Shown: one piece after another, positions 1 through 7,614 of the stretch
How the letters are laid out: each line of letters opens with the position of its first letter
Numbering within the stretch: the first letter of the stretch is position 1
Origin: JBKQHQ01 sp052148715
GTDB lineage: Bacteria; Pseudomonadota; Alphaproteobacteria; Rhizobiales; Xanthobacteraceae
Length of the DNA stretch: 26,040 bases
Assembly (NCBI GenBank): GCA_052148715.1
Contig: JBKQHQ010000016.1
Location: forward strand, 1 to 26,040
Direction: 5' to 3'
The notes under the pieces: generated by a model
Database searches by the model: none
The model's input: only the letters and a program-made list of their open reading frames with translations
What the model was told of the DNA's origin: nothing
Made by a program: the position numbers and the translations under genes

Positions 1-38
1 AAGGCCGGTGTGTGGTTCCGGCGGGGTCGTCTTGTCAT
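1..38 (-). mobile_element. IS3-family transposase OrfA, N-terminal fragment (runs off the window)
   Basis: The minus strand from base 38 down to base 1 reads MTRRPRRNHTPA followed by a codon starting TT. This is the typical beginning of an IS3-family OrfA (helix-turn-helix protein of the transposase), whose next residues are normally FKAKVALAA. An AGGAGAG ribosome binding site lies just upstream (about 43-49 on the plus strand, complement). The rest of the element lies outside the window. The near end of the IS should fall about 50 bases upstream of the start codon. IS3-family ends finish in CA, and CA dinucleotides at 90-91 and 94-95 are candidates, but the inverted repeat cannot be confirmed without the other end. 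Only twelve full codons are visible, so the call rests on a short match to a remembered family start. Confidence 0.55.
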
Positions 39-146
39 CGTCTCTCCTGATTCGCTGGGCACAGCGTGCCCGCTGTCAGGCAGAAACTCCACTCATCGCC
101 CTGTGCGGATTTCCGGGACCGGCTCTAATTATGTAATACATGCGGC

Positions 147-171
147 GGAACCAAGATTATATCTAGGTGTT
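147..171 (+). promoter_or_regulatory. Putative sigma-EcfG general-stress promoter of the CsbD gene
   Basis: GGAAC at 147-151, then 16 bases, then TGTT at 168-171. This fits the alphaproteobacterial EcfG promoter form (GGAAC, 16-17 bases, CGTT) except for T in place of the first C of the -10 box. The predicted transcript start near 178 leaves a short leader before the GGAGG ribosome binding site at 192-196. CsbD-like proteins are frequent members of general-stress regulons, which supports the assignment. Confidence 0.55.
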
Positions 172-201
172 GATTATCAATAACAACCAACGGAGGCTAG
201 C

Positions 202-405
202 GTGGACTGGAATCGTGTTGAAGGAAACTGGAAGCAAGTGAAAGGAAAGATCAAGGAAAAGTGGGGAAAGCTAACCGACGACGATCTCACAAGCATCAAC
301 GGCAAGCGCGATCAGCTGGAGGGCAAGATTCAGGAGCGCTACGGCATTGCACGCGATCAGGTCCGCAAGGATGTGGACGACTGGTACGGCACCCAGCACT
401 GGTGA
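202..405 (+). CDS. CsbD-family stress-response protein
   Basis: This 67-residue soluble, highly charged protein starts at a GTG with a strong CGGAGG site six bases upstream. The sequence begins MDWNRVEGNWKQVKGKIKEKWG and contains LTDDDL, then a block around GKRDQLEGKIQERYG, and ends DDWYGTQHW. These are the hallmarks of the CsbD/YjbJ family (first described as a sigma-B controlled general-stress gene in Bacillus). Length is typical for the family. The molecular role is not established; such proteins accumulate under osmotic and other stress. The gene is monocistronic: an EcfG-like promoter precedes it and a perfect 15-bp hairpin follows it. Confidence 0.93.
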   Translation: MDWNRVEGNWKQVKGKIKEKWGKLTDDDLTSINGKRDQLEGKIQERYGIARDQVRKDVDDWYGTQHW

Positions 406-428
406 ATCTAAGAGGTAAGAGCCCGGAT

Positions 429-465
429 GCTGAACCCCGTCGGACAATGACCGACGGGGTTCAGC
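429..465 (+). terminator. Perfect 15-bp hairpin after the CsbD gene
   Basis: GCTGAACCCCGTCGG at 429-443 pairs exactly with CCGACGGGGTTCAGC at 451-465 around a 7-base loop. There is only a weak T-rich tail (TTCGTT), so it may be a rho-independent terminator with a poor U tract or a 3' stabilising hairpin. It sits 24 bases after the csbD-like stop codon. Confidence 0.7.
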
Positions 466-488
466 TTCGTTAGACGGTGCTTTGGTTT

Positions 489-514
489 GGAACCAAATTA
501 CAAACGTTTATGTT
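489..514 (+). promoter_or_regulatory. Putative sigma-EcfG promoter of the PRC-barrel gene
   Basis: GGAAC at 489-493 is followed by 17 bases and TGTT at 511-514. This is the same -35/-10 pair seen upstream of the CsbD gene, with spacing in the accepted 16-17 range. The gene start at 546 and its AAAGGAG site at 533-539 are well placed for a transcript starting near 521. A CGTT at 505-508 is too close to the -35 element to be the -10 box. Confidence 0.5.
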
Positions 515-545
515 GTGATGACATGATTGTACAAAGGAGCGACTC

Positions 546-941
546 ATGAAAGCGATGCTAATAGCAGCGACCGCTGCTCTGATCTCGACCACGGTCGCAG
601 CGCAACAACCGGTACGGCCGTTCGGCGCGGTTCCGAATGACAGTGTCACGGTCACCGATTACTACAAGCAAACGGTCTACGATCCGGCCGACAACAAGAT
701 CGGCACGGTGGAGGATGTGCTGGTTGCCAAGGACGGCACCATCCCGGCGGTGATCGTCGGCGTCGGCGGGTTCTTAGGTGCCGGCGAGAAGGATGTGGCC
801 GTGCCCTTCAGCGCGCTGCGCGCAGCGAAGAAGGGCAACGCGACCCGCCTGGTCCTCGACACGACCAAAGACGCGCTCAAGAGCGCGCCCGGCTATAAGT
901 ATGACCGGACGACCACGACCTGGATTCAGGAGCAGAAATAG
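546..941 (+). CDS. Exported PRC-barrel domain protein
   Basis: A 131-residue protein with a clear Sec signal peptide (residues 1-20, MKAMLIAATAALISTTVAAQ). The mature part has the pattern of a PRC-barrel: YYKQTVYDPADNKIGTVEDVLVAKDGTIPAVIVGVGGFLGAGEKDVAVPF, where an internal strand pair (KIGTVEDVLV, AVIVGVGGFLG) and the DVAVPFSAL segment are characteristic. PRC-barrels are small beta-barrel domains found in RNA-processing, photosynthetic reaction-centre and many uncharacterised alphaproteobacterial exported proteins, often stress induced. The start is set by AAAGGAG seven bases upstream. The EcfG-like promoter shared with the CsbD gene suggests both belong to the general-stress response. Confidence 0.85.
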   Translation: MKAMLIAATAALISTTVAAQQPVRPFGAVPNDSVTVTDYYKQTVYDPADNKIGTVEDVLVAKDGTIPAVIVGVGGFLGAGEKDVAVPFSALRAAKKGNATRLVLDTTKDALKSAPGYKYDRTTTTWIQEQK

Positions 942-959
942 CTGCTGCAATGGTGGCTG

Positions 960-1004
960 CCGGCGGCGTAATTTTCCCGCCCCCGCTGGGAATCACGCCG
1001 CCGG
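960..1004 (+). terminator. Long hairpin after the PRC-barrel gene
   Basis: CCGGCGGCGT at 960-969 pairs perfectly with ACGCCGCCGG at 995-1004, and an inner TTCCC/GGGAA pairing lies within the loop. It begins 18 bases after the stop codon and separates the PRC gene from the permease gene. No T tract follows, so termination is an inference from position and stem strength. Confidence 0.5.
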
Positions 1005-1138
1005 AACGCAAGCCAAGCAAGGCCGCGCGTGGCCGCGGGTGCCGAAATCGGGGGCCGAGCCGGCAATAGTGATCGATCGATTCAGACCTCACATGTTGCG
1101 TTTCTAGGCGCTGTTGTGGCGCAAGGCCGGGCGATTGC

Positions 1139-3073
1139 ATGTCGGACGTCCCTGACAGGTTGCTGCGGCCGACTGAGGTTGAGCCGTCGGATGGACCGGC
1201 TGCCTCGAGCCTGACCAGCCTGATCGTCGGCGTCACCGTAATCGTCGCCCTCTACCTCGGTCAGGAGGTGTTGGTTCCGATCACGCTCGCGGTGCTGCTC
1301 AGCTTCCTCCTGGCGCCCCTCGTCAACCGGCTTCGCCGCAACCACGTCGGGCGGCTGCCGGCGGTGTTGATGGCGGTTGTGCTGGCGCTTGGCATCGTGC
1401 TCACGCTCGGCGGCGTCATTGGCGCGCAGTTCGCCGATCTCGCGCGCGACATTCCCCGCTACCAAACCACGATCGTGCGCAAGATCGAGGCGATCCGAGG
1501 CCTGACGTTCGGCCGGCTTTCGGAGCTGATAAATCGTGTCGGGCACGAGATCGAACGCACCGGCGCACCGGCGCAGCCGCCAGGCGCTGACGAGCGAGAA
1601 GGCCGCCATCGCTCCCCCGAGCCGACTCCGCTGCCCGTTGAGCTACGTCAGCCTGCCGTTCCCCCGTTCGAGCTTGCATGGAGGATCATCGCACCGGCAC
1701 TGCATCCGCTCGCCACCACCGGTATTACCTTCATCGTCGCGATTTTCATCCTTCTGCAACAGGACGACCTGCGCGACCGTCTCATCCGCTTGTTCGGATC
1801 GGGCGACCTGCATCGCACGACCCTCGCGATGGATGACGCGGCGCGTAGATTGAGCCGGTTCTTTCTAATTCAGCTCGGGATCAACGCCGGATTCGGCATC
1901 ATCGTCGGCGCCGGCCTGACCGTGATCGGTCTGCCCAATCCGCCGCTTTGGGCCACGCTGGCGATGCTGATGCGGTTCGTGCCCTATATCGGCAGCTATG
2001 TGGCGGCGGGCTTTCCGCTATTGGTCGCAGCGGCGGTCGATCCCGGCTGGTCCATGGTGGCAGCGACCGCGGCCTTATTCGTCGTCGGCGAGATCATCAT
2101 GGGGCAGTTGGTCGAGCCGATGGTCTATGGGCGCAGCACCGGCCTGTCCCCGATCGCCGTGATCCTCGCTGCCATCTTCTGGGGGTGGTTGTGGGGCCCG
2201 ATCGGCGTGATCTTGTCGACCCCGCTCACGCTTTGCCTCGTCGTGCTCGGCCGCCACGTCGAGCGATTGGAATTCTTGGACGTGTTGCTGGGCGACCGCC
2301 CGGCGCTGAGCCCGGTGGAAAGCTTTTACCAGCGCGCGCTGGCCGGCGACACGGACGAGGTGCAAGATCAGGCCGAGCATCTGCTCGAGAAGCGATCACT
2401 CTCGTCCTATTATGACGAGGTCGTCGTGCCCGGATTGCGGCTTGCGGCCAACGATGTCATACGCGGCGTGCTCACGCGACCGCAACTCGACCGCATCCAC
2501 AAGACGGTAAGGGACTTGGTCGGTGAGCTTGACGCCTATCGCGATATCGAGCCGGCCGCGGCTGATGCCGAGGGCGAGCCGGCGCAAGGAGTATCCGACG
2601 AGCCGGCGGCCGCGACCGACGAACTGGCCACGCAGATCCCGCATGAAGCGCCGATCCTATGCATCGCCGGGCGTGGTCCGCTGGATGAACTGGTCGCGCT
2701 GATGCTCACCCAGCTCCTGTCGAAGCACGGGCTGAACGCCCGCATGGTGCCCTATCAAGCCGTGTCGCGCGCCGGGATTGGAACCTTCGGCGCCCAGGGC
2801 GTCCGCACCCTGTGCGCCTCTCACTTGGAGATCAGCGAAACGCCGCCGCACGTCCGCTATCTGCTGCGAAGGCTGCGGCAGCGCCTGCCGGCCGCGCACA
2901 TTCTGGTCGGCTTGTGGCAAGCCGGGCACCAGATCATCAACGACCCGAGCTTGCGCTCGCGGATCGGCGCCGATGTATATTTCGCGTCCATGCGCGAGGC
3001 AGTGAGCGCTTGCGTCAGCGCGGAGGAGACAGGGACGGCTGCGGCTAAGGACAGCGAGGCGCCCGCCGCCTAA
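1139..3073 (+). CDS. AI-2E family transporter (PerM/YhhT-like) with long soluble C-terminal region
   Basis: A 644-residue inner-membrane protein. Residues about 25-95 and 190-375 form the hydrophobic permease core, with family landmarks RFVPYIGS (about 279-286) and WGPIGVILSTPLT (about 352-364). Family members export or permeate small molecules (autoinducer-2 in TqsA) or act as Na+/H+ antiporters; the substrate here is unknown. Usual family length is 350-400. This one has a proline- and charge-rich insertion around 140-175 and about 270 extra cytoplasmic residues. Within these, residues about 545-635 (starting APILCIAGRGPLDELVAL) look like an alpha/beta fold. Such extended versions occur in rhizobial relatives. 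The start ATG has a weak AAGGCCGGG site upstream, so its position is fairly but not completely certain. Confidence 0.88.
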   Translation: MSDVPDRLLRPTEVEPSDGPAASSLTSLIVGVTVIVALYLGQEVLVPITLAVLLSFLLAPLVNRLRRNHVGRLPAVLMAVVLALGIVLTLGGVIGAQFADLARDIPRYQTTIVRKIEAIRGLTFGRLSELINRVGHEIERTGAPAQPPGADEREGRHRSPEPTPLPVELRQPAVPPFELAWRIIAPALHPLATTGITFIVAIFILLQQDDLRDRLIRLFGSGDLHRTTLAMDDAARRLSRFFLIQLGINAGFGIIVGAGLTVIGLPNPPLWATLAMLMRFVPYIGSYVAAGFPLLVAAAVDPGWSMVAATAALFVVGEIIMGQLVEPMVYGRSTGLSPIAVILAAIFWGWLWGPIGVILSTPLTLCLVVLGRHVERLEFLDVLLGDRPALSPVESFYQRALAGDTDEVQDQAEHLLEKRSLSSYYDEVVVPGLRLAANDVIRGVLTRPQLDRIHKTVRDLVGELDAYRDIEPAAADAEGEPAQGVSDEPAAATDELATQIPHEAPILCIAGRGPLDELVALMLTQLLSKHGLNARMVPYQAVSRAGIGTFGAQGVRTLCASHLEISETPPHVRYLLRRLRQRLPAAHILVGLWQAGHQIINDPSLRSRIGADVYFASMREAVSACVSAEETGTAAAKDSEAPAA

Positions 3074-3152
3074 CGCCCCCCGCGCCGAGCAGCGCGCAGG
3101 ATTTGGGGTTACGGTGAAGGTCTGACGATACGACGGGGAAGCGCGGCCTGAA

Positions 3153-3368
3153 ATGGACGGACTTTCGCTTTTCGGGCTAGGCGCCGTTTCGGCGATGCTC
3201 ATCTTCTACGCGCTGGAGGATCGCAGCCATTGGTTCATTCTGGCCTTTGCCGGCGCATGTGGGCTCGGATCGATCTACGGCTTCTTGCAGGGCGCATGGC
3301 CCTTCGGCCTGGTCGAGGCCGTTTGGGCCGCCGTCGCGGCACACCGGTGGTTTCGAAAATCAAACTGA
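3153..3368 (+). CDS. Small two-helix membrane protein of unknown function
   Basis: This 71-residue protein (starting MDGLSLFGLGAVSAMLIFYAL) has two to three hydrophobic segments: about residues 5-20, 26-45 and 50-64. Its conserved-looking core is ALEDRSHWFILAFAGACGLGS followed by YGFLQGAWPFGLVEAVWA. Similar short proteins are common as uncharacterised genes in alphaproteobacteria; no function is known. It lies 79 bases after the permease stop and about 130 bases before the MoxR-type operon, so it may have its own promoter. GC and codon use match the neighbours, which argues that it is a real gene. Confidence 0.75.
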   Translation: MDGLSLFGLGAVSAMLIFYALEDRSHWFILAFAGACGLGSIYGFLQGAWPFGLVEAVWAAVAAHRWFRKSN

Positions 3369-3496
3369 GCGCGTGATCCATCTCACTGGTCTTTATCGCA
3401 CCGTCGGGTATGATCATAATAATTATGGACCGGCCGCAGCGGTCGGGGTGCGCGACCCGAAACGCGTGTGGTCCGGGAATAATCGTGACGGCTGGC

Positions 3497-4141
3497 ATGC
3501 TGCGTCGCTCCTTCCTGATCGTTGCGGCCGTCGTCCTCCTGTCGTGTGGGCCGCTTTGGGCGCAAAGCCGCGAGGCGGTCGAGAAAGCCACCAAAGACAC
3601 GCTGCGCCAGCTCGATCTTCAGCTCGACCTACCGCGCGGCGTTGAACCGTTCCGCCCGCACTTCAACTTCGAGCTCCCGCAGGAGGTCGTCTGGGTGGCG
3701 CTGGTCTGCGCCGCGGCGCTGATCCTCTATTCGTTCCGGGACCTGATCCCGCTCTGGCGCCGACAAGGAACGGATGCCTGGGACACGCAGACGGGGGCAT
3801 CCGGCCAAGCCTACTTCGAGCCGCCGACGCAAGCGCTGCAGGCGGCGGACGAGCTCGGGCGCGAAGGCCGGTTCGTCGAGGCCATGCACATGCTCTTGAT
3901 CCAAAGCCTCGCCGATATCCGCCAGTATCTCGGCGAGCAGTTCGCCGATTCGCTCACCAGCCGCGAAATCCTCCGCGGCGTGCGTCTGCCCGTCGAGGGC
4001 CGAGCATCCCTGCACGACATCGTCTCAGGCGTCGAGCTGACCTATTTCGGCGGCCGCCCGGCGACGGCTGCCGACTACACCGCCTGCCGGCGCAGTTTCG
4101 AAACCTTGCGGCAGGCTTTGCGCGGCGGCGTCCCGGCATGA
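3497..4141 (+). CDS. DUF4129 domain-containing membrane protein
   Basis: First gene of the six-gene MoxR operon. From ATG 3497 it has 214 residues: a signal peptide or N-terminal anchor (MLRRSFLIVAAVVLLSCGPLWAQ is cleavable-looking), a periplasmic stretch, a membrane helix (EVVWVALVCAAALILYSF) and a cytosolic C-terminal DUF4129-like part rich in charged helices (GREGRFVEAMHMLLIQSLADI and the SLTSREILRGV motif, typical of this family). DUF4129 proteins co-occur with MoxR and DUF58 and are sometimes linked to transglutaminase-like domains. In-frame starts exist at 3410 and GTG 3485; 3497 was chosen because it places the signal sequence at the N-terminus. The stop overlaps the next start as ATGA. 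Confidence 0.82.
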   Translation: MLRRSFLIVAAVVLLSCGPLWAQSREAVEKATKDTLRQLDLQLDLPRGVEPFRPHFNFELPQEVVWVALVCAAALILYSFRDLIPLWRRQGTDAWDTQTGASGQAYFEPPTQALQAADELGREGRFVEAMHMLLIQSLADIRQYLGEQFADSLTSREILRGVRLPVEGRASLHDIVSGVELTYFGGRPATAADYTACRRSFETLRQALRGGVPA

Positions 4142-5391
4142 AGGATCTCGGCGTGTTCTCGCCCAAGACGCTGGCGGCGTGGCTCGCCGTGGCGTTCGTC
4201 CTGTTCGCCGGCGCCGTTTACTTCGGCGTTTTCGGCGCCGACAACAGCAACGCCGATACGACCGGGCCATCGTCGTTCTCGCGCTCGGCTATCGGCTATG
4301 CGGGTTTTGCCGACATCATCCGCCGGCTCGGCGTTCGGGTCGTCAAGAGCCGATACGCGTCGCTGAGCAAGGTTTCACCGGATGGGGTTCTCATCGTCGC
4401 CGAGCCGCCCCCCTCGCTCGGTTCGCCGCAATGGCGCTCGCTCATCACCGCCCGCCGGGTTCTGTTGGTGCTGCCGAAATGGAGCGGCAAGCCGAGCGAG
4501 AGCAAGCCCGGCTGGATCGAGGACGCGGTGACGCGGCCGGAAACGACGGCGCAGGCGGTGCTGCAGACGGCCGTCGCCAACGCCACGATCGTCCGATCGT
4601 CGCCGACCGCGCGCTGGTCGCGCAATGAGATCGGAGGGACCCCAACCGTTGTCGATCCGCTCCAGCTCGTCAAGTCCGACCGCCTGCTACCCCTCGTCGG
4701 CAATGCCGACGGCATCCTCTTGGGCGAGCTGCGCACCAACAACCGGCGCCTGTGGATCCTCGCCGATCCCGACGTGATGGAGAATCACGGCCTCAGCGAG
4801 CCTGCCAATGCAGAATTCTCGGCGCAGTTGATCAACGCGCTGCGCGGCAGCGACGGCAACGTGGTGTTCGACGAGACGGTGCACGGATATTTGGACACGC
4901 CGAACAACCCCTGGCGGCTGCCGTTTCAATTTCCGTTCGTGCTGGCGACCATCCAGGGCGCGCTCGCCGTCGCCTTGCTGCTGTGGGCGACGATGGGCCG
5001 CTTCGGTGCGCCGCTATCGCCGCCCTCCGCGCTGCAGTCAGGCAAGCAAGGTCTCATAGCGAATACCGCAAAACTGTTCGAATTCGCCGGTTACCAGTCC
5101 GTCATGGTCCAGCGCTACGTGCACTCGATCATTCGCGATGTCGGCCGGCAGCTGCATGCGCCGCCCGGGATGTCTGAAGCCGCGATGGTGGAATGGCTCG
5201 GTCGCGTCGGTCGCGCCCGCGCGGTCGATGTCGAGTGCGGCGCCGTCATGCATCGGGTCGACGAATTGGTGCAGGGTCGCAGCCGTGATCCGAGGCCGCT
5301 CGCTGCGCTCGCACGCGAGATATACCGTTGGAAGCGGGAGATCATTGATGGAGTTGCAAGAGGTTCACGCCCTCACCGAGGGGATTCGTAG
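4138..5391 (+). CDS. DUF4350 domain-containing membrane protein
   Basis: A 417-residue protein with an N-terminal membrane helix (about 11-32), a large extracytoplasmic DUF4350-like region (about 40-265), a second helix near 270-292 (FVLATIQGALAVALLLWATMG) and a cytoplasmic helical tail. DUF4350 has a GATase1-like fold in many members. Here the segment around SSFSRSAIGYAGFADIIRRLGV and the FDETVHGY motif near residue 245 are as expected. It is translationally coupled: its ATG overlaps the DUF4129 stop, and its 3' end overlaps the MoxR start by 44 bases. The family is known only from its association with MoxR/DUF58 clusters; no enzymatic activity is demonstrated. Confidence 0.85.
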   Translation: MKDLGVFSPKTLAAWLAVAFVLFAGAVYFGVFGADNSNADTTGPSSFSRSAIGYAGFADIIRRLGVRVVKSRYASLSKVSPDGVLIVAEPPPSLGSPQWRSLITARRVLLVLPKWSGKPSESKPGWIEDAVTRPETTAQAVLQTAVANATIVRSSPTARWSRNEIGGTPTVVDPLQLVKSDRLLPLVGNADGILLGELRTNNRRLWILADPDVMENHGLSEPANAEFSAQLINALRGSDGNVVFDETVHGYLDTPNNPWRLPFQFPFVLATIQGALAVALLLWATMGRFGAPLSPPSALQSGKQGLIANTAKLFEFAGYQSVMVQRYVHSIIRDVGRQLHAPPGMSEAAMVEWLGRVGRARAVDVECGAVMHRVDELVQGRSRDPRPLAALAREIYRWKREIIDGVARGSRPHRGDS

Positions 5392-6304
5392 GGAGGTCGC
5401 CAAGGCCGTGGTCGGCCAAGGTGACGTGATCGATTTGATGCTGACGAGCCTCTTGGTCGGCGGCCACATCCTCCTCGAAGGCGTCCCGGGAACGGCCAAG
5501 ACCCTGCTCGCCCAGACATTCGCCGCCGGTCTGTCGCTGAAGTTCGGACGCATCCAGTTCACGCCCGATCTGATGCCGGGCGACCTGCTGGGCACCAACC
5601 TGTTCAATTTCCAGACCAACGCCTTCGTGCTGACGAAGGGGCCGATCTTCGCCGAGCTGCTCTTGGCCGACGAGATCAACCGCACGCCGCCAAAAACCCA
5701 GGCCGCCCTGCTGCAGGCCATGAACGAGCGGGCGGTGACCATCGACGGCCACGACTATCCGCTGGGCGATGATTTCATGGTCGTCGCCACGCAAAATCCG
5801 ATCGAACAACAGGGGACCTATCCGCTCCCGGAGGCGCAGCTCGATCGCTTCCTGTTCAAGATCATCGTAATCTATCCGAGCCGCGAGGAGGAGCGCGAAG
5901 TGGTGCGCCGCCACGGCCACCGCTCGGCCATGCCGCGCCTCGAGGAATTCGGCATCAAGCCGGTGGCCGATGCTGCGGCGCTCGCCGCGGTGCGCGAGCA
6001 GGTGACCAAGATCAGGCTGTCCGAGGAGCTCATCGACTATATCGTGGACGTCATCCGCGGCACCCGCGAGCATGCCTCGCTCGAGGTCGGGGCCTCGACC
6101 CGCGCCGCCAATATGCTGGCCGCCGCGGTGCGCGCTTACGCGGCCCTGCAGGGGCGCGACTTCGTCATCCCCGACGACGTGAAGACGTTGGCGCTGCCCG
6201 TCTTGCGCCATCGCCTGACGCTGTCGCCGGGCGCCGAGATCGAGGGCCTCAGCCCCGACCGGATCGTGCGCGAGATCATCGATCGCACGGCGGCGCCGCG
6301 ATGA
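5348..6304 (+). CDS. MoxR-family AAA+ ATPase
   Basis: A 318-residue cytoplasmic ATPase. Walker A is GVPGTAKT at residues 45-52, Walker B ends LLLADE at 104-109, the sensor 1 asparagine is in ATQNP near 150, and the EAQLDRF arginine box is near 162-168, all intact. The C-terminal lid helices (about 215-318) are also present. MoxR ATPases act as chaperones that activate or insert cofactors into partner proteins, usually together with a vWA-type protein such as the DUF58 product of the next gene. The start is the ATG preceded by GCGGGAG and lies inside the end of the DUF4350 gene. A much earlier in-frame start at 5138 would add sequence out of keeping with the family. The stop overlaps the DUF58 start as ATGA. 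Confidence 0.95.
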   Translation: MELQEVHALTEGIRREVAKAVVGQGDVIDLMLTSLLVGGHILLEGVPGTAKTLLAQTFAAGLSLKFGRIQFTPDLMPGDLLGTNLFNFQTNAFVLTKGPIFAELLLADEINRTPPKTQAALLQAMNERAVTIDGHDYPLGDDFMVVATQNPIEQQGTYPLPEAQLDRFLFKIIVIYPSREEEREVVRRHGHRSAMPRLEEFGIKPVADAAALAAVREQVTKIRLSEELIDYIVDVIRGTREHASLEVGASTRAANMLAAAVRAYAALQGRDFVIPDDVKTLALPVLRHRLTLSPGAEIEGLSPDRIVREIIDRTAAPR

Positions 6305-7614
6305 TCCGGCCGACGCCGCGCGCCGTCCTGATCTTCGTTCTCGGCATTCCGCTGTCGCTGTTTCTGGTCATCCGCGATCCGCAGCTCTGGCCGTGGTCGT
6401 TCGACTACGGCGCCCTGGTGCTGCTGGCCATCGCCGCCGACTTCGCGCTGGCATTCCCGCGGCGGCGACTGATCCTGACCGTCAGCGGGCCCGACACCCT
6501 GCAAATCGGCGAGCAAGGCAGTATCAGAGCGACCATCGGCAAGACCCGATACCGCCGCGCGACCCGTTTCGAGCTGCTGTGCGAGCAACGCGGCGAAGCC
6601 GATGCGCAAGCGATCGTGTCGGGGGACCTCGAACCCGGACGCGATGCTCAGGTCAGTTTTCCGATCGTCCCGCGGGCGCGCGGGCGCGTCTTCATCGATG
6701 CCGTTTGGGTGCGCTGGCGCGGCCCGCTATCGCTCATTGCGCTCGGACGGCGCATTGCGGTCGATCGCTCCATCGATGTCCTCCCCAATGTGCGCGGCGT
6801 GCACGGCGCGGCGCTGCAATTCTTCGCCCGCGAGGCGCTCTACGGCGTCAAGGTGCAGCAGCAGAAAGGTGAAGGCGCCGAATTCGATTCACTGCGGGAT
6901 TACGCGCCCGGGCTCGACACCCGCTTCATCGACTGGAAGCATTCGGCGCGGCACCGAAAGCTCTTGTCCAAGGAATTTCGTACCGAGCGCAATCATCAGG
7001 TCGTGCTCGCTTTCGATACCGGATACCTCATGCGCGAGCCGGTCGACGGCCTGCCGCGGCTCGACCATGCGATCAATGCCGGGCTGCTGCTGGCGTGGAT
7101 CTCGCTGCAAGGCGGTGATCTGGTCGGCCTCTTTGGCTTCGACGCGATGCTGCGGCATTACCAGCAGCCGCTGCGCGGCGTCGCCAATTTCGTGCGCCTG
7201 CAGCGCGCCACCGCCAGCCTCGAGTACCATCACGAGGAGACGAATTTTACCCTCGGCCTCGCCGAGCTTGGCGCGCGGCTCAAGCGCCGGGCGCTCGTGG
7301 TCCTGTTCACCGATTTCGTCGACACGGTGACCGCCGAGCTCCTGATCGAGGCCACCGAGCGCGTCGCCAGCCGCCACATCGTCGTCTTCGTGACGCTGCG
7401 CGATGCCGTGCTGCACGGTCTCGCCGATGCGCCGCCGGAGCGGTTCGAGGACGTAGCCAAGGCCGTCATCGCCTACGACTTCCTGCGCGACCGCAGCATC
7501 GTGTTCGAGCGGCTCAATCGCATCGGCGTTCACTGTCTCGACCTGCCGAGCCGCACTCTGTCGGTCGGCTTGATCAACCGTTATCTCTCGATCAAGCAGC
7601 GGGGCCTGATATGA
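6301..7614 (+). CDS. DUF58 domain-containing protein (vWA-like MoxR partner)
   Basis: A 437-residue protein. Two N-terminal hydrophobic segments (about 8-24 and 37-53) anchor it in the membrane. The DUF58 signature lies at about 196-226: DSLRDYAPGLDTRFIDWKHS followed by KLLSKEF. A vWA-like domain follows, with the strand AFDTGYLM near 237 as the probable metal-site region; the canonical DxSxS is not obvious (DTGYL here). DUF58 proteins are the regular genetic partners of MoxR ATPases, so a physical complex at the membrane is inferred. It starts with ATGA overlapping the MoxR stop and ends with ATGA overlapping the next gene. Confidence 0.93.
   Translation: MIRPTPRAVLIFVLGIPLSLFLVIRDPQLWPWSFDYGALVLLAIAADFALAFPRRRLILTVSGPDTLQIGEQGSIRATIGKTRYRRATRFELLCEQRGEADAQAIVSGDLEPGRDAQVSFPIVPRARGRVFIDAVWVRWRGPLSLIALGRRIAVDRSIDVLPNVRGVHGAALQFFAREALYGVKVQQQKGEGAEFDSLRDYAPGLDTRFIDWKHSARHRKLLSKEFRTERNHQVVLAFDTGYLMREPVDGLPRLDHAINAGLLLAWISLQGGDLVGLFGFDAMLRHYQQPLRGVANFVRLQRATASLEYHHEETNFTLGLAELGARLKRRALVVLFTDFVDTVTAELLIEATERVASRHIVVFVTLRDAVLHGLADAPPERFEDVAKAVIAYDFLRDRSIVFERLNRIGVHCLDLPSRTLSVGLINRYLSIKQRGLI

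Noticed and set aside
1003..1025. GGAAC as an EcfG promoter upstream of the AI-2E permease
   Set aside because: No GTT-type -10 element at 16-17 bases spacing.
5342..6211. Long minus-strand open frame opposite the MoxR gene (289 codons)
   Set aside because: It is a shadow of the strong MoxR reading frame. The product is rich in H, Q, E and R with no recognisable domain, and the plus strand carries all AAA+ motifs.
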